64,000 bases of DNA. Origin: Nitrogeniibacter aestuarii (GTDB taxonomy: Bacteria; Pseudomonadota; Gammaproteobacteria; Burkholderiales; Rhodocyclaceae). The notes below the pieces were generated by a model, which was not told the DNA's origin, searched no databases, and saw only the letters and a program-made list of their open reading frames with translations. This document shows, piece by piece, positions 8,631 through 16,735 of this stretch (position 1 is the stretch's first letter; each line of letters begins with the position of its first letter). The stretch spans positions 558,001 through 622,000 of the forward strand of contig NZ_CP071321.1 in assembly GCF_017309585.1 (NCBI RefSeq), in the 5' to 3' direction. Both the position numbers and the translations under genes were made by a program.

Positions 8631-9080
8631 CTAAAGCGTCGGCAACACCTCTGTCTGCCAGCGCTCCGGTGTGAGTATGGCAAAGCGATCGCGCACCAGG
8701 CGGTGCCGGCCGCAGCGGAGCAGGGCCTTGTCGCGGGTGAGGAGCCAGTCCGCATTGCCGTCGCGGGCGATTTCAAGAAATTTCTGGTCGTCGGCGTCGC
8801 GGCACTTGGGGAGCGGGTCGCCATCGTTGACCGGGGTAACCGCTTCGGTGCGCGCCGAGTAGGCGGCGTGAATGGCCGTCTGGCGATCTTCATCACAAGC
8901 GAACTGGCGATAGGCGAGGACGCGGCGGAGCTCTTCGAGTGCATCGTCACGGGCAATGAGCCGCGCGCGGCCGGTGTCGATGAAGGCGCGCAAGTCTGAC
9001 AGCCCCGGGTCTACAAAGAACCACAGGGCCATCACGGTATTGGTGTCGAGTAGCAGTCTGTGCATGGTGTGTGTGGACAT
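8631..9080 (-). CDS. PIN-domain protein, putative toxin
   Basis: 149 residues with the PIN-fold landmarks: LLDTNTVMAL near the N-terminus (first acidic residue), a central Glu-rich helix (DALEELRRVL), DADDQKFLEIA and the C-terminal LLTRDKALL. PIN proteins of this type (COG1569-like) are Mg-dependent RNases, often toxins of toxin-antitoxin pairs. No antitoxin gene is found on either side: upstream on this strand is the phaC terminator, and downstream is the repeat. The alternative start at 9065 (MHRLLLDTN) is equally likely, since the 9080 ATG abuts the terminator stem and neither has a clear ribosome-binding site. Function as a free-standing RNase or orphan toxin is inferred. Confidence 0.75.
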   Translation of the reverse strand: MSTHTMHRLLLDTNTVMALWFFVDPGLSDLRAFIDTGRARLIARDDALEELRRVLAYRQFACDEDRQTAIHAAYSARTEAVTPVNDGDPLPKCRDADDQKFLEIARDGNADWLLTRDKALLRCGRHRLVRDRFAILTPERWQTEVLPTL

Positions 9081-9081
9081 G

Positions 9082-9105
9082 AAAAAGGGGCCGAAGCCCC
9101 TTTTT
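9082..9105 (-). terminator. Intrinsic terminator of phaC
   Basis: Read on the minus strand: AAAAAGGGGC, TTCG tetraloop, GCCCCTTTTT. A 10-bp perfect stem including the A/T tails, 17 bp past the phaC stop. It ends one base before the upstream PIN start codon. Confidence 0.85.
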
Positions 9106-9122
9106 CAATGACGCATCAATGA

Positions 9123-10940
9123 TCAGGCCGGGGTGTCGATGCGGGACTTCACATAGCTGCCCGGACCTTCCTCGATGACCTCGAGCTTGCCTTGCTCGGG
9201 GTCACGTGCGGCCACCATGGTCTTGTTGTGACCGGTCACCCAGGCTTGCCAGTCGGTCCACCAGGAGCCTTCGTGCTGCGTCGTGCCCTTGAGCCACTCA
9301 TCGGCCGTCTCGGGCATGTCGCCGCTCTCGTTGATCCAGAAGCCGTACTTGTTGGCCACCGGCGGGTTCACGATGCCGGCGATATGACCGGAGCCGCCGA
9401 GCACGAAGCGGGTGTCACCGCCGAAGTTGCGGGCACCGGTATAGGTGCTCTTCCACGGGGCAATGTGATCTTCGATCGTGGAGATGAAATAGCACGGGAT
9501 CTTGATCTTGCCCAGATCGATCGGGGTGCCGTCGATCTCGATGCCGCCGGGCTGGGCCAGACGGTTCTCCATGTACATGTTGCGCAGGTAGAAGCTGTGC
9601 ATCTTGGCCGGCATGCGCGTGGAGTCTGAGTTCCAGTACAGCAGGTCGAACGGGAACGGGTCCTTGCCCAGCAGGTAGTTGTTCACCACGAAGGACCAGA
9701 TCAGGTCGTTGGCGCGCAGCATGTTGAAGGTGCCGGCCATTTCCGAGCCTTCCAGGTAGCCACGCTCGAACATCTTCTTCTCGAGGCTGGAGACCTGGCC
9801 CTCGTCGATGAAGACGCCCAGTTCGCCCGGCTCGGAGAAGTCGGTCATGGTGGTGAAGAAGGTGGCACTGGCGATACGCTTGCGGCGCTTGGCGGCCAGA
9901 TAGGCGCAGGTGGTGGCCAGCAGGGTGCCGCCCAGGCAGTAGCCGGCGGCGTTCACTTCCTTCTCGCCGGTCTGCTCTTCGATGGCGTCCAGCGCGGCCA
10001 GCACGCCGTCGATCACGTAGGCGTCGAAGCTCTTTTCGGCCAGCTTCTCGTCCGGGTTCACCCAGGAGATCACGAACACGGTGTGACCCTGGTCCACGCA
10101 CCACTTGATGTAGGAGTTCTTCTCGCGCAGGTCGAGAATGTAGAACTTGTTGATCCAGGGCGGCACGATCAGCATCGGCCGTTTGAGCACCTTGTCGGTG
10201 CTGGGCGTGTACTGGATCAGCTGCATCATTTCGGTCTGGAAGACCACCTTGCCCGGCGTGGTGGCGACGTTCTTGCCCAGCTCGAAGGCTGTGGTGTCGG
10301 TCATCTTCACGCGCAGGTTGCCGCCGCCTTCTTCGACGTCGCGCAGCAGGTTGTTCAGGCCCTTGAGCAGGTTGCCGCCGTGGCTCTTGACCGTCTCGCG
10401 GAACACTTCCGGGTTGGTCAGCGCGAAGTTGGACGGGGACAGGGCGTCCACGTACTGACGGGTGTAGAAGTTGACCTTCTTCTGGGTCTGCTCGTCCAGG
10501 CCCTCGACACAGCACACGGTGTCGTGGATGTGTCGGGCGGTGATCAGGTACGACTGCTTGATGAAGTCGAACATGAAGTGCTCTTGCCACTGGTCATCGC
10601 GGAAGCGCTTGTCGTCCTTGGCCGGGGCGGCCACCGGAGGCGCCTGCATGCCGGCGAAGCGCAGCATGGAATGCTGCCACAGGGAGAAGTAGTCCCACAC
10701 CAGGTTCATCTGGGCCTGGGCCAGCTTGTAGGGGTTGGCGAGCAGCTTGGCCATCATGTCCATGAAGGCCTGGGCAATGCCGAGTTCGTCCGCCGGCGCT
10801 GAGACGCCTTTTTTCATCTGGCGCTGAACATGCTCGCTGATCAGGGTCGAGGCGCGCTGGGCGACCTCGGCATACGTGTGAGCGATTTCGTTCGGATCGG
10901 GCAGTTCGCGTTCGACGTCTTCGGTCTTAGGGGGTGCCAT
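9123..10940 (-). CDS. phaC: Class I poly(3-hydroxyalkanoate) synthase
   Basis: Polymerises (R)-3-hydroxybutyryl-CoA into polyhydroxybutyrate on intracellular granules. The 605-residue length is usual for class I. It has the PhaC N-terminal domain followed by an alpha/beta-hydrolase core with the lipase-like box G-Y-C335-L-G-G, where Cys replaces Ser as nucleophile, plus the Asp (EDHIAPW) and His (GSGHIAG) of the triad. ATG 10940 has GAGGA upstream (AATGAGGACAACAAG before the start) and gives the family's normal N-terminus; longer in-frame starts would run into the preceding gene. It is the second gene of a two-gene operon, 10 bp after the MBL hydrolase, and ends in a strong terminator. phaA/phaB are not adjacent. 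Confidence 0.95.
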   Translation of the reverse strand: MAPPKTEDVERELPDPNEIAHTYAEVAQRASTLISEHVQRQMKKGVSAPADELGIAQAFMDMMAKLLANPYKLAQAQMNLVWDYFSLWQHSMLRFAGMQAPPVAAPAKDDKRFRDDQWQEHFMFDFIKQSYLITARHIHDTVCCVEGLDEQTQKKVNFYTRQYVDALSPSNFALTNPEVFRETVKSHGGNLLKGLNNLLRDVEEGGGNLRVKMTDTTAFELGKNVATTPGKVVFQTEMMQLIQYTPSTDKVLKRPMLIVPPWINKFYILDLREKNSYIKWCVDQGHTVFVISWVNPDEKLAEKSFDAYVIDGVLAALDAIEEQTGEKEVNAAGYCLGGTLLATTCAYLAAKRRKRIASATFFTTMTDFSEPGELGVFIDEGQVSSLEKKMFERGYLEGSEMAGTFNMLRANDLIWSFVVNNYLLGKDPFPFDLLYWNSDSTRMPAKMHSFYLRNMYMENRLAQPGGIEIDGTPIDLGKIKIPCYFISTIEDHIAPWKSTYTGARNFGGDTRFVLGGSGHIAGIVNPPVANKYGFWINESGDMPETADEWLKGTTQHEGSWWTDWQAWVTGHNKTMVAARDPEQGKLEVIEEGPGSYVKSRIDTPA

Positions 10941-10950
10941 CTTGTTGTCC

Positions 10951-11988
10951 TCATTTGGGTAGAGCGGTGGATACATAGCGGGCCACACCACCCGAATGAT
11001 CGACTTCGCGCAATTCCCTCCCGCGCACGAGGTAGTTCACATGGGCGATGGCTTCTCCCATGGCGAACATGACCTGATGCGTGTCCAGTTCGCGAGGGAA
11101 CAGGGTCTCCAGAAGGTCGCCCGCGCTCACCGGAGCATCGCAGGCGGCCAATAGTGCATCGCAACGTTCGCGGTGATGCTCATGCAATTGGCGAACGCGT
11201 GCGTGAATCCCCTTGAAAGGCCTGCCGTGCGATGGTAGCACGAGCGACGTGTCGGGCAAGCCCAGGAAGCGGTCAATCGACACGAGGAAGCGACCAATCG
11301 GATCGTCGTGTGGCGTTGCAGCAAAAACGCTCACGTTGGTGCTGATTCGCGGCAGCAGCATGTCACCCGAGATGAGTATGCCCAGATCGGCGCAGTACAG
11401 TGCGGCATGCTCCGGCGAGTGACCGGTGCCGATGATCACGGCCCAATCGTGTCCGTTGATGGTGATGCGGTCGTGGTCGTGCAGTCGATCATAGCGGTGC
11501 GGCATGGAGGGCACCCCGCGCTTGTAGGCGTTGCCGCGGGTGTCCAGGGCATTGAGGCGTGCCTCGTCCAGCCCGTGCTCGCGGAACTGTTCGATCATGT
11601 CTTCGACCCGATAACCCGGCAGCTGATGCCACAGGGCGTGGCCGCCCAGGTATTCACCCAGCGTCATGCTGATGGGCGCGCCGGTTTTCTCCGACAGCCA
11701 GTTCGCCAGGCCGAGATGATCCGGATGGCAGTGGGTGACGATGATGCGCGAGACCGGCTTGTCGAAGCGCGCGAGAATCGTCTCCCACACAGACTGCACC
11801 TCCGGCAGGCCGAAACCGGTATCGACCAGGGTGATGGCATCCCCATCGTCGAGCACCCACAGATTGATGTGGTTGAGCACGAAGGGCAGGGGCATGCGCA
11901 CCCAGTGCACGCCGGGGGCGACCGTGATCCAGCCGCCGGTCTCGGGCATGTCATCGAAGGGATACACCAGTTCTTCAGGGGGACTCAT
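10951..11988 (-). CDS. Metallo-beta-lactamase-fold hydrolase
   Basis: 345-residue cytosolic hydrolase. The metal-binding motif T-H86-C-H88-P-D90-H91 is intact, followed by further ligands in GTGHSPEH and the SGDMLLP motif typical of the glyoxalase II-like and lactonase-like branch. A C-terminal extension of ~100 residues (from RVRQLHEHHRERCDALLAA) is seen in the MBL-plus-winged-helix (LACTB2-like) subfamily. It is the first gene of an operon with phaC, which suggests a role in acyl-CoA or hydroxyacyl-thioester metabolism, but no substrate can be read from sequence. It is divergent from liuR, sharing a 129-bp promoter region. Confidence 0.85.
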   Translation of the reverse strand: MSPPEELVYPFDDMPETGGWITVAPGVHWVRMPLPFVLNHINLWVLDDGDAITLVDTGFGLPEVQSVWETILARFDKPVSRIIVTHCHPDHLGLANWLSEKTGAPISMTLGEYLGGHALWHQLPGYRVEDMIEQFREHGLDEARLNALDTRGNAYKRGVPSMPHRYDRLHDHDRITINGHDWAVIIGTGHSPEHAALYCADLGILISGDMLLPRISTNVSVFAATPHDDPIGRFLVSIDRFLGLPDTSLVLPSHGRPFKGIHARVRQLHEHHRERCDALLAACDAPVSAGDLLETLFPRELDTHQVMFAMGEAIAHVNYLVRGRELREVDHSGGVARYVSTALPK

Positions 11989-12117
11989 CGTTTGCTTCTC
12001 CAGCCGGGTTGATTGCGGGCATGTGACAAATCTGATTTACTCGCCGCGCGTCTTTCCCGAATTCCAATTCCAACAGGCAAGGGTGCGATCCGTCATCGTG
12101 GCGATCCACCGGCATGC

Positions 12118-12504
12118 ATGAACAAAGACACCACCTATACCATTTCCGAGCTGTCCCGCGAGTTCGACATCACCCCGCGCACGATCCGTTTCTACGAGGA
12201 TCAGGGCCTGCTCACGCCGGCCCGCCAGGGGCGCAACCGTATCTACTCCCGCGCCGACCGCACCCGTCTCAAGCTCGCCCTGCGCGGCAAGCGCCTGGGG
12301 CTGTCGCTGGCCGAGATCAAGGAGATCCTGCAGATGTACGGCGGCGCCAACAACGCCCCGCAGCTGGAGCACTTCCTCAAGATCCTCGACACCCGCCGCA
12401 AAGCCCTCGCGCAGCAGCTCGAGGATATCGAGGTGGTGTTGGGCGAAATCGATCTGCTCGAAAAACAGGCGCGCGAACAGCTCGAAGGGCACAAAAAAAA
12501 ATGA
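12118..12504 (+). CDS. liuR: MerR-family regulator of leucine/isovalerate catabolism, LiuR
   Basis: 128-residue transcription factor. The MerR winged helix-turn-helix spans residues ~7-75 (YTISELSREFDITPRTIRFY...EDQGLLTPARQGRNRIYS), followed by a dimerising coiled coil (residues ~80-120). There is no cysteine-rich metal-binding end, which fits LiuR rather than metal-sensing MerR proteins. It directly precedes the liu genes, and a perfect palindrome of the LiuR type lies 32 bp after its stop codon. Known LiuR proteins control isovalerate/leucine degradation and often fatty-acid oxidation genes. ATG 12118 gives the standard N-terminus MNKDTTYTI. Confidence 0.88.
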   Translation: MNKDTTYTISELSREFDITPRTIRFYEDQGLLTPARQGRNRIYSRADRTRLKLALRGKRLGLSLAEIKEILQMYGGANNAPQLEHFLKILDTRRKALAQQLEDIEVVLGEIDLLEKQAREQLEGHKKK

Positions 12505-12505
12505 G

Positions 12506-12528
12506 TGGGGGTCACCCCCTTTTTTTTG
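12506..12528 (+). terminator. Intrinsic terminator of liuR
   Basis: GGGGG-TCA-CCCCC stem followed by eight T residues, starting two bases after the stop codon. An A-run at the end of liuR extends the stem. It separates liuR from the liu structural operon, which therefore needs its own promoter. Confidence 0.88.
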
Positions 12529-12535
12529 TATTAAC

Positions 12536-12551
12536 TTTACGTTAACGTAAA
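12536..12551. promoter_or_regulatory. LiuR-type operator / liu operon promoter
   Basis: Perfect 16-bp palindrome TTTACGTTAACGTAAA, immediately followed by a further ACGTAAG half-site. It lies between the liuR terminator and the first structural gene (start 12579). LiuR sites predicted by comparative genomics contain paired ACGT steps with this spacing (established knowledge, recalled). MerR regulators typically bind within a stretched -35/-10 spacer, and the AT-rich flank here would allow that. Not seen elsewhere in the window in this form. Confidence 0.75.
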
Positions 12552-12578
12552 CGTAAGTTCAAGACAGGAGGCCGCCGA

Positions 12579-13031
12579 GTGAGCGACAGGTCGCTGACCG
12601 AGATGCCTGGCGTGGCCAAGGTGAAGCGCGAGTTCGACGCCCAGCCCTTGATGCACTTCCTCGGCGCCGAGCTCACCCACGTCTCGCCGGGCGAATGCGT
12701 GATCGAGCTGGCCTACCGGGACGAGCTGTCGCAGCACCACGGCTACTTCCACGGCGGGGTGATCGGCATGCTGGCGGACAACGCGGGCGGCTTTGCGGGC
12801 TACAGCCTGATGCCGGACGAGGCCAGCGTGCTGACGGTGGAGTACAAGATCAACCTGATGGCGCCGGCCGTGGGTGAGCGCATGATTGCGGAAGGCTCGG
12901 TGGTGCGTGCCGGGCGGAATCTGGTGGTGACACGGGCCGAGGTGTTCGTGATCCAAGAGGGCGAGCGCAGGCATTGCGCGAGCATGCAGCAGACACTGAT
13001 GACCATGCACCCGGCGAAAGACCGGGGCTGA
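12579..13031 (+). CDS. PaaI-family hot-dog thioesterase
   Basis: 150-residue single hot-dog domain acyl-CoA thioesterase. The segment QHHGYFHGGVIGMLADNAGGFA matches the PaaI/thioesterase II pattern HGG...LxDxAxG. These tetrameric enzymes hydrolyse acyl-CoAs that would otherwise trap CoA. GTG start at 12579 preceded by AGGAGG. It is the first gene of the liu operon, directly behind the LiuR operator, so it probably relieves build-up of isovaleryl- or aryl-CoA intermediates. Confidence 0.85.
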   Translation: MSDRSLTEMPGVAKVKREFDAQPLMHFLGAELTHVSPGECVIELAYRDELSQHHGYFHGGVIGMLADNAGGFAGYSLMPDEASVLTVEYKINLMAPAVGERMIAEGSVVRAGRNLVVTRAEVFVIQEGERRHCASMQQTLMTMHPAKDRG

Positions 13032-13052
13032 ACACACAATGAGGAGCGGGAC

Positions 13053-14225
13053 GTGAACATTCCGAGCTTGCAGTTCAATCTGGGCGAGACCATCGACATG
13101 CTGCGCGACGCGGTGTGGGACTTCGCCAGCCATGAAATCGCCCCGCGTGCTGCGCAGGTGGACCAAGACAACCTGTTTCCGGCCGATCTGTGGAAGAAGC
13201 TGGGCGACCTGGGCCTGCACGGCATGACCGTGCCCGAGGAATACGGCGGCACTGCCATGGGTTATCTGGCGCATATCGTGGCGCTCGAAGAAGTCTCCCG
13301 CGCGTCGGCCTCGGTGGGCCTGTCCTACGGGGCACATTCCAACCTGTGCGTGAACCAGATCTACCGCAACGGCACCCAGGCCCAGCGCCAGAAGTATCTG
13401 CCCGGTCTGATCTCGGGCGATGCCGTAGGTGCGCTGGCGATGAGCGAACCTAATGCCGGTTCCGACGTGGTGAGCATGAAGCTGCGCGCCGACAAAAAGG
13501 GCGATCACTACGTGCTCAACGGCTCGAAGATGTGGATCACCAACGGCGGCGACGCCGACGTGCTGGTGGTCTACGCCAAGACCGATATCAATGCCGGGCC
13601 GAAGGGCATCACGGCCTTCATTATCGAGAAGGGCATGAAGGGTTTCAGCCACGGCAGTCATCTGGACAAGCTGGGCATGCGCGGCTCCAACACTTATCCG
13701 CTGTTCTTCGATGACGTGGAAGTGCCGGTCGAGAACGTACTGGGCGGCGAGGGCAATGGGGTGAAGGTGCTCATGAGCGGGCTGGATTACGAGCGTGCTG
13801 TGCTGTGCGGCGGGCCGCTCGGCATCATGGCCGCCTGCATGGATGCGGTCGTGCCCTACCTGCACGAGCGCAAGCAGTTCGGGCAGGCCATTGGCGAATT
13901 CCAGCTCATGCAGGGCAAGCTGGCCGACATGTACTCCACGTGGATGGCGACGCGCGCCTATGTGTATGCGGTCGGTCAGGCCTGCGATCGCACGGATCAC
14001 GCGCGCAGCCTGCGCAAGGATGCGGCCGGCGCCATTCTGTATTCCGCCGAAAAGGCCACCTGGATGGCCGGTGAGGCGATCCAGACCCTGGGCGGGGTGG
14101 GCTACACCAATGAGTATCCGGTGGGGCGTTTGTGGCGCGACGCCAAACTGTACGAGATCGGCGCCGGCACGAGCGAGATCCGCCGCATGCTCATCGGTCG
14201 CGAGCTGTTCTCGGAAACCGAATGA
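13053..14225 (+). CDS. liuA: Isovaleryl-CoA dehydrogenase
   Basis: FAD-dependent oxidation of isovaleryl-CoA to 3-methylcrotonyl-CoA, second step after leucine transamination/decarboxylation. 390 residues. The catalytic base Glu247 lies in LDYERAVLCGGPLGIM, the position unique to isovaleryl-CoA and long-chain dehydrogenases; most other acyl-CoA dehydrogenases carry it near residue 370. The C-terminal YEIGAGTSEIRRMLIGREL has Gly-Thr where those others have Glu, consistent with this. GTG start with GAGGAG upstream. 21 bp after the thioesterase. Confidence 0.93.
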   Translation: MNIPSLQFNLGETIDMLRDAVWDFASHEIAPRAAQVDQDNLFPADLWKKLGDLGLHGMTVPEEYGGTAMGYLAHIVALEEVSRASASVGLSYGAHSNLCVNQIYRNGTQAQRQKYLPGLISGDAVGALAMSEPNAGSDVVSMKLRADKKGDHYVLNGSKMWITNGGDADVLVVYAKTDINAGPKGITAFIIEKGMKGFSHGSHLDKLGMRGSNTYPLFFDDVEVPVENVLGGEGNGVKVLMSGLDYERAVLCGGPLGIMAACMDAVVPYLHERKQFGQAIGEFQLMQGKLADMYSTWMATRAYVYAVGQACDRTDHARSLRKDAAGAILYSAEKATWMAGEAIQTLGGVGYTNEYPVGRLWRDAKLYEIGAGTSEIRRMLIGRELFSETE

Positions 14226-14302
14226 CGTCATGGATTTACAGCGCACGAGGCCCTCTGTGCAGGTATCCTCTCGGCTGTAATTAACGACGATCATTCATAA
14301 TT

Positions 14303-15442
14303 ATGACCATCAATCTGCGCATCCTCACTGCCGCCGACGCTGTCGAACTCGACCATGTCCGGCAGTTTTTCCGCAACTACGCCGGCTGGCTCGGCGTGGA
14401 TCTGGGCTTCCAGAATTTCGATGCGGAGATGAAGTCCCTGCCCGGCGACTACAGTGCCCCTCATGGGCGATTGTTCTATGCCGAGCTCGACGGCAAGCCC
14501 GCCGGGTGTGTGGGTGTGCGCCGTTTCTCCGAAGGTGTGTGCGAGATGAAGCGGCTCTATGTGGAGCCCGACTCGCGCGGCCACAGCGTGGGGCGCGAGT
14601 TGGCCCTGGCGGCCATCCGTGCGGCCATCGACCTGGGCTACAAGCGGGTGATGATCGACACCCAACCGGCGATGCGCATTGCCGTGAAGCTCTATCGCGA
14701 ACTCGGCTTTCAGGAAGCGCCGGCCTACTACCCGACCCCGGTCGAAGGCACCATCTTCCTGTCGCTGGATCTGGAAGACTGGTCGGAAGCGGCGGTCAAT
14801 AACGAAAACCTGCATCACCTGTTCGACTACAACCGCGCCTGGGCGCGCCAGATGAATCAGGTGGATCCGGAATTCTTCTCCAAGCTCGCCCGCCTGCAGG
14901 CGCCCGAATACCTGTGGATCGGTTGCTCCGACTCGCGCGTGCCGGCCAACCAGATCGTCGGCCTGCTGCCGGGCGAGGTGTTCGTGCATCGCAACGTGGC
15001 CAACGTGGTGGTGCATACCGATCTGAACTGCCAGTCGGTGGTCCAGTTCGCGGTCGATGTGCTCAAGGTGAAGCACATCATGATCGTCGGCCACTACGGC
15101 TGCGGCGGCGTGGGCGCCGCCCTGCGGCGCGAGCGTGTGGGCCTGGTGGACATGTGGCTGCGCCATGTGCAGGACGTGCACACCAAGCACCTGGCGCGGG
15201 TGAGCGCCTTGCCGCCCGAAATGCGTCACGACCGCCTGTGCGAGCTCAATGTGCTCGAACAGGTGGTGAACCTGTGTCAGACGCTGGTCGTCCAGGACGC
15301 CTGGGCGCGTGGCCAGCAAGTCACCATTCATGGCTGGGCCTACGGCCTCAAGGACGGTCTGGTGACCGACCTGGGGCTCACGGTCAGCCGCCCCGAACAA
15401 CTCGTGCCGCGCTATGCCGCGGCACTCGACGCCCTCAACTAG
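14303..15442 (+). CDS. GNAT acetyltransferase-beta-carbonic anhydrase fusion
   Basis: One uninterrupted 379-residue frame carrying two whole domains. Residues ~1-160 are a GNAT N-acetyltransferase, with the acetyl-CoA loop in VEPDSRGHSVGREL and the YRELGF strand near its end. Residues ~167-379 are a beta-class carbonic anhydrase: NLHHLFDYNRAWA, the zinc ligands and Asp/Arg dyad in GCSDSR, and the second pair in GHYGCGG are all present. The carbonic anhydrase domain starts exactly where a free-standing enzyme would begin (NENLHHLF). Carbonic anhydrase supplies bicarbonate; LiuBD consumes it. The GNAT substrate is unknown. There is no good ribosome-binding site before ATG 14303; the 77-bp gap is AT-rich just upstream (TGTAATTAACGACGATC), so a separate promoter is possible. 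Confidence 0.88.
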   Translation: MTINLRILTAADAVELDHVRQFFRNYAGWLGVDLGFQNFDAEMKSLPGDYSAPHGRLFYAELDGKPAGCVGVRRFSEGVCEMKRLYVEPDSRGHSVGRELALAAIRAAIDLGYKRVMIDTQPAMRIAVKLYRELGFQEAPAYYPTPVEGTIFLSLDLEDWSEAAVNNENLHHLFDYNRAWARQMNQVDPEFFSKLARLQAPEYLWIGCSDSRVPANQIVGLLPGEVFVHRNVANVVVHTDLNCQSVVQFAVDVLKVKHIMIVGHYGCGGVGAALRRERVGLVDMWLRHVQDVHTKHLARVSALPPEMRHDRLCELNVLEQVVNLCQTLVVQDAWARGQQVTIHGWAYGLKDGLVTDLGLTVSRPEQLVPRYAAALDALN

Positions 15443-15468
15443 GGGCGCTTTTGATGAGGTAGCTCGCC

Positions 15469-16659
15469 ATGTTCGATCCTGTCGTTATCGTTTCTGTCGC
15501 CCGTACGCCCATGGGCGGCTTCCAGGGCGATCTGGCGAGCCTCACGGCACCTCAACTCGGCAGCGTGGCCATTGCGGCCGCGCTCGAGCGTGCCGGTCTG
15601 TCGGCCGAGCAGGTCGAGGAAGTCATCATGGGCTGCGTGCTGCCCGCCGGGGTCGGTCAGGCGCCGGCGCGCCAGGCCGCACTGGGTGCCGGGCTGCCCC
15701 TGTCGGCCGGTTGCACCACGGTCAACAAGGTGTGCGGTTCGGGCATGAAAGCCACCATGCTGGCGCACGACCTGCTGCTCGCCGGCACCAACGCGGTGAT
15801 GATCTCCGGCGGCATGGAATCCATGAGCAACGCGCCCTATCTGTTGCCGAAGGCGCGCAGCGGCTACCGGCTCGGTCATGGCCAGATGATCGACCACATG
15901 TTCTTCGATGGTCTCGAAGACCGTTACGGCAAGGAGACCGCCGGGCGCCTGATGGGCACCTTCGCCGAAGACTGCGCTCGCCACTACGATTTCAGCCGTG
16001 CAGCCCAGGACGAGTTCGCCATTGCCTCCACCACGCGCGCCCAGGCCGCCATCAACGGTGGCGGCTTCGACTGGGAGGTGGCGCCGGTGACCGTGTCTGG
16101 CCGCGGCGGCGACACGATTGTCGACAAGGACGAGCAGCCCCTCAAGGTGCGGCTCGACAAGATCGGTTCGCTCAAGCCGGCGTTTGCGAAAGACGGCACG
16201 GTGACCCCGGCCAACTCCAGCTCCATCTCCGACGGTGCCGCCGCGCTCATCCTGATGCGCCGGTCCACCGCCGACGCGCTCGGTCTCACGCCCATCGCCA
16301 CCATCCTCGGACACACCACGCACGCCCAGGCGCCGGCTTGGTTCACCACCGCGCCGGTAGGGGCCATGGAGAAGCTGCTGGCCAAGGTCGGCTGGGGCGT
16401 GGGCGACGTGGATCTGTGGGAGATCAACGAGGCCTTTGCCGTGGTGACCATGGCGGCCATGCACGAGATGAAGCTCGATCACGACAAGGTGAACGTAAAT
16501 GGCGGTGCTTGCGCGCTGGGCCACCCGATTGGTGCGTCCGGCGCCCGCATTCTGGTGACCTTGATCGGCGCGCTGCGCCATCGTGGCCTCAAGCGTGGCG
16601 TTGCAAGCCTGTGCATCGGTGGCGGTGAGGCCACGGCCATGGCGGTGGAACTGGTTTGA
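15469..16659 (+). CDS. Acetyl-CoA C-acetyltransferase (thiolase)
   Basis: 396-residue degradative-type thiolase. Acyl-accepting Cys89 (NKVCGSGMKA), His352 (GHPIGASG) and the second catalytic Cys382 (LCIGGGEA) are all in their standard places. In this cluster it would cleave acetoacetyl-CoA derived from leucine breakdown to two acetyl-CoA, or work in beta-oxidation; it could also supply acetoacetyl-CoA for polyhydroxybutyrate made by phaC. ATG 15469, 26 bp after the fusion gene. Confidence 0.92.
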   Translation: MFDPVVIVSVARTPMGGFQGDLASLTAPQLGSVAIAAALERAGLSAEQVEEVIMGCVLPAGVGQAPARQAALGAGLPLSAGCTTVNKVCGSGMKATMLAHDLLLAGTNAVMISGGMESMSNAPYLLPKARSGYRLGHGQMIDHMFFDGLEDRYGKETAGRLMGTFAEDCARHYDFSRAAQDEFAIASTTRAQAAINGGGFDWEVAPVTVSGRGGDTIVDKDEQPLKVRLDKIGSLKPAFAKDGTVTPANSSSISDGAAALILMRRSTADALGLTPIATILGHTTHAQAPAWFTTAPVGAMEKLLAKVGWGVGDVDLWEINEAFAVVTMAAMHEMKLDHDKVNVNGGACALGHPIGASGARILVTLIGALRHRGLKRGVASLCIGGGEATAMAVELV

Positions 16660-16735
16660 CCTGTCGTCCGGACGACGAAAGACGAAACACAAGAACACGG
16701 CGGGACGGCACCCGCCAGCAACAGAGGAGACACCC

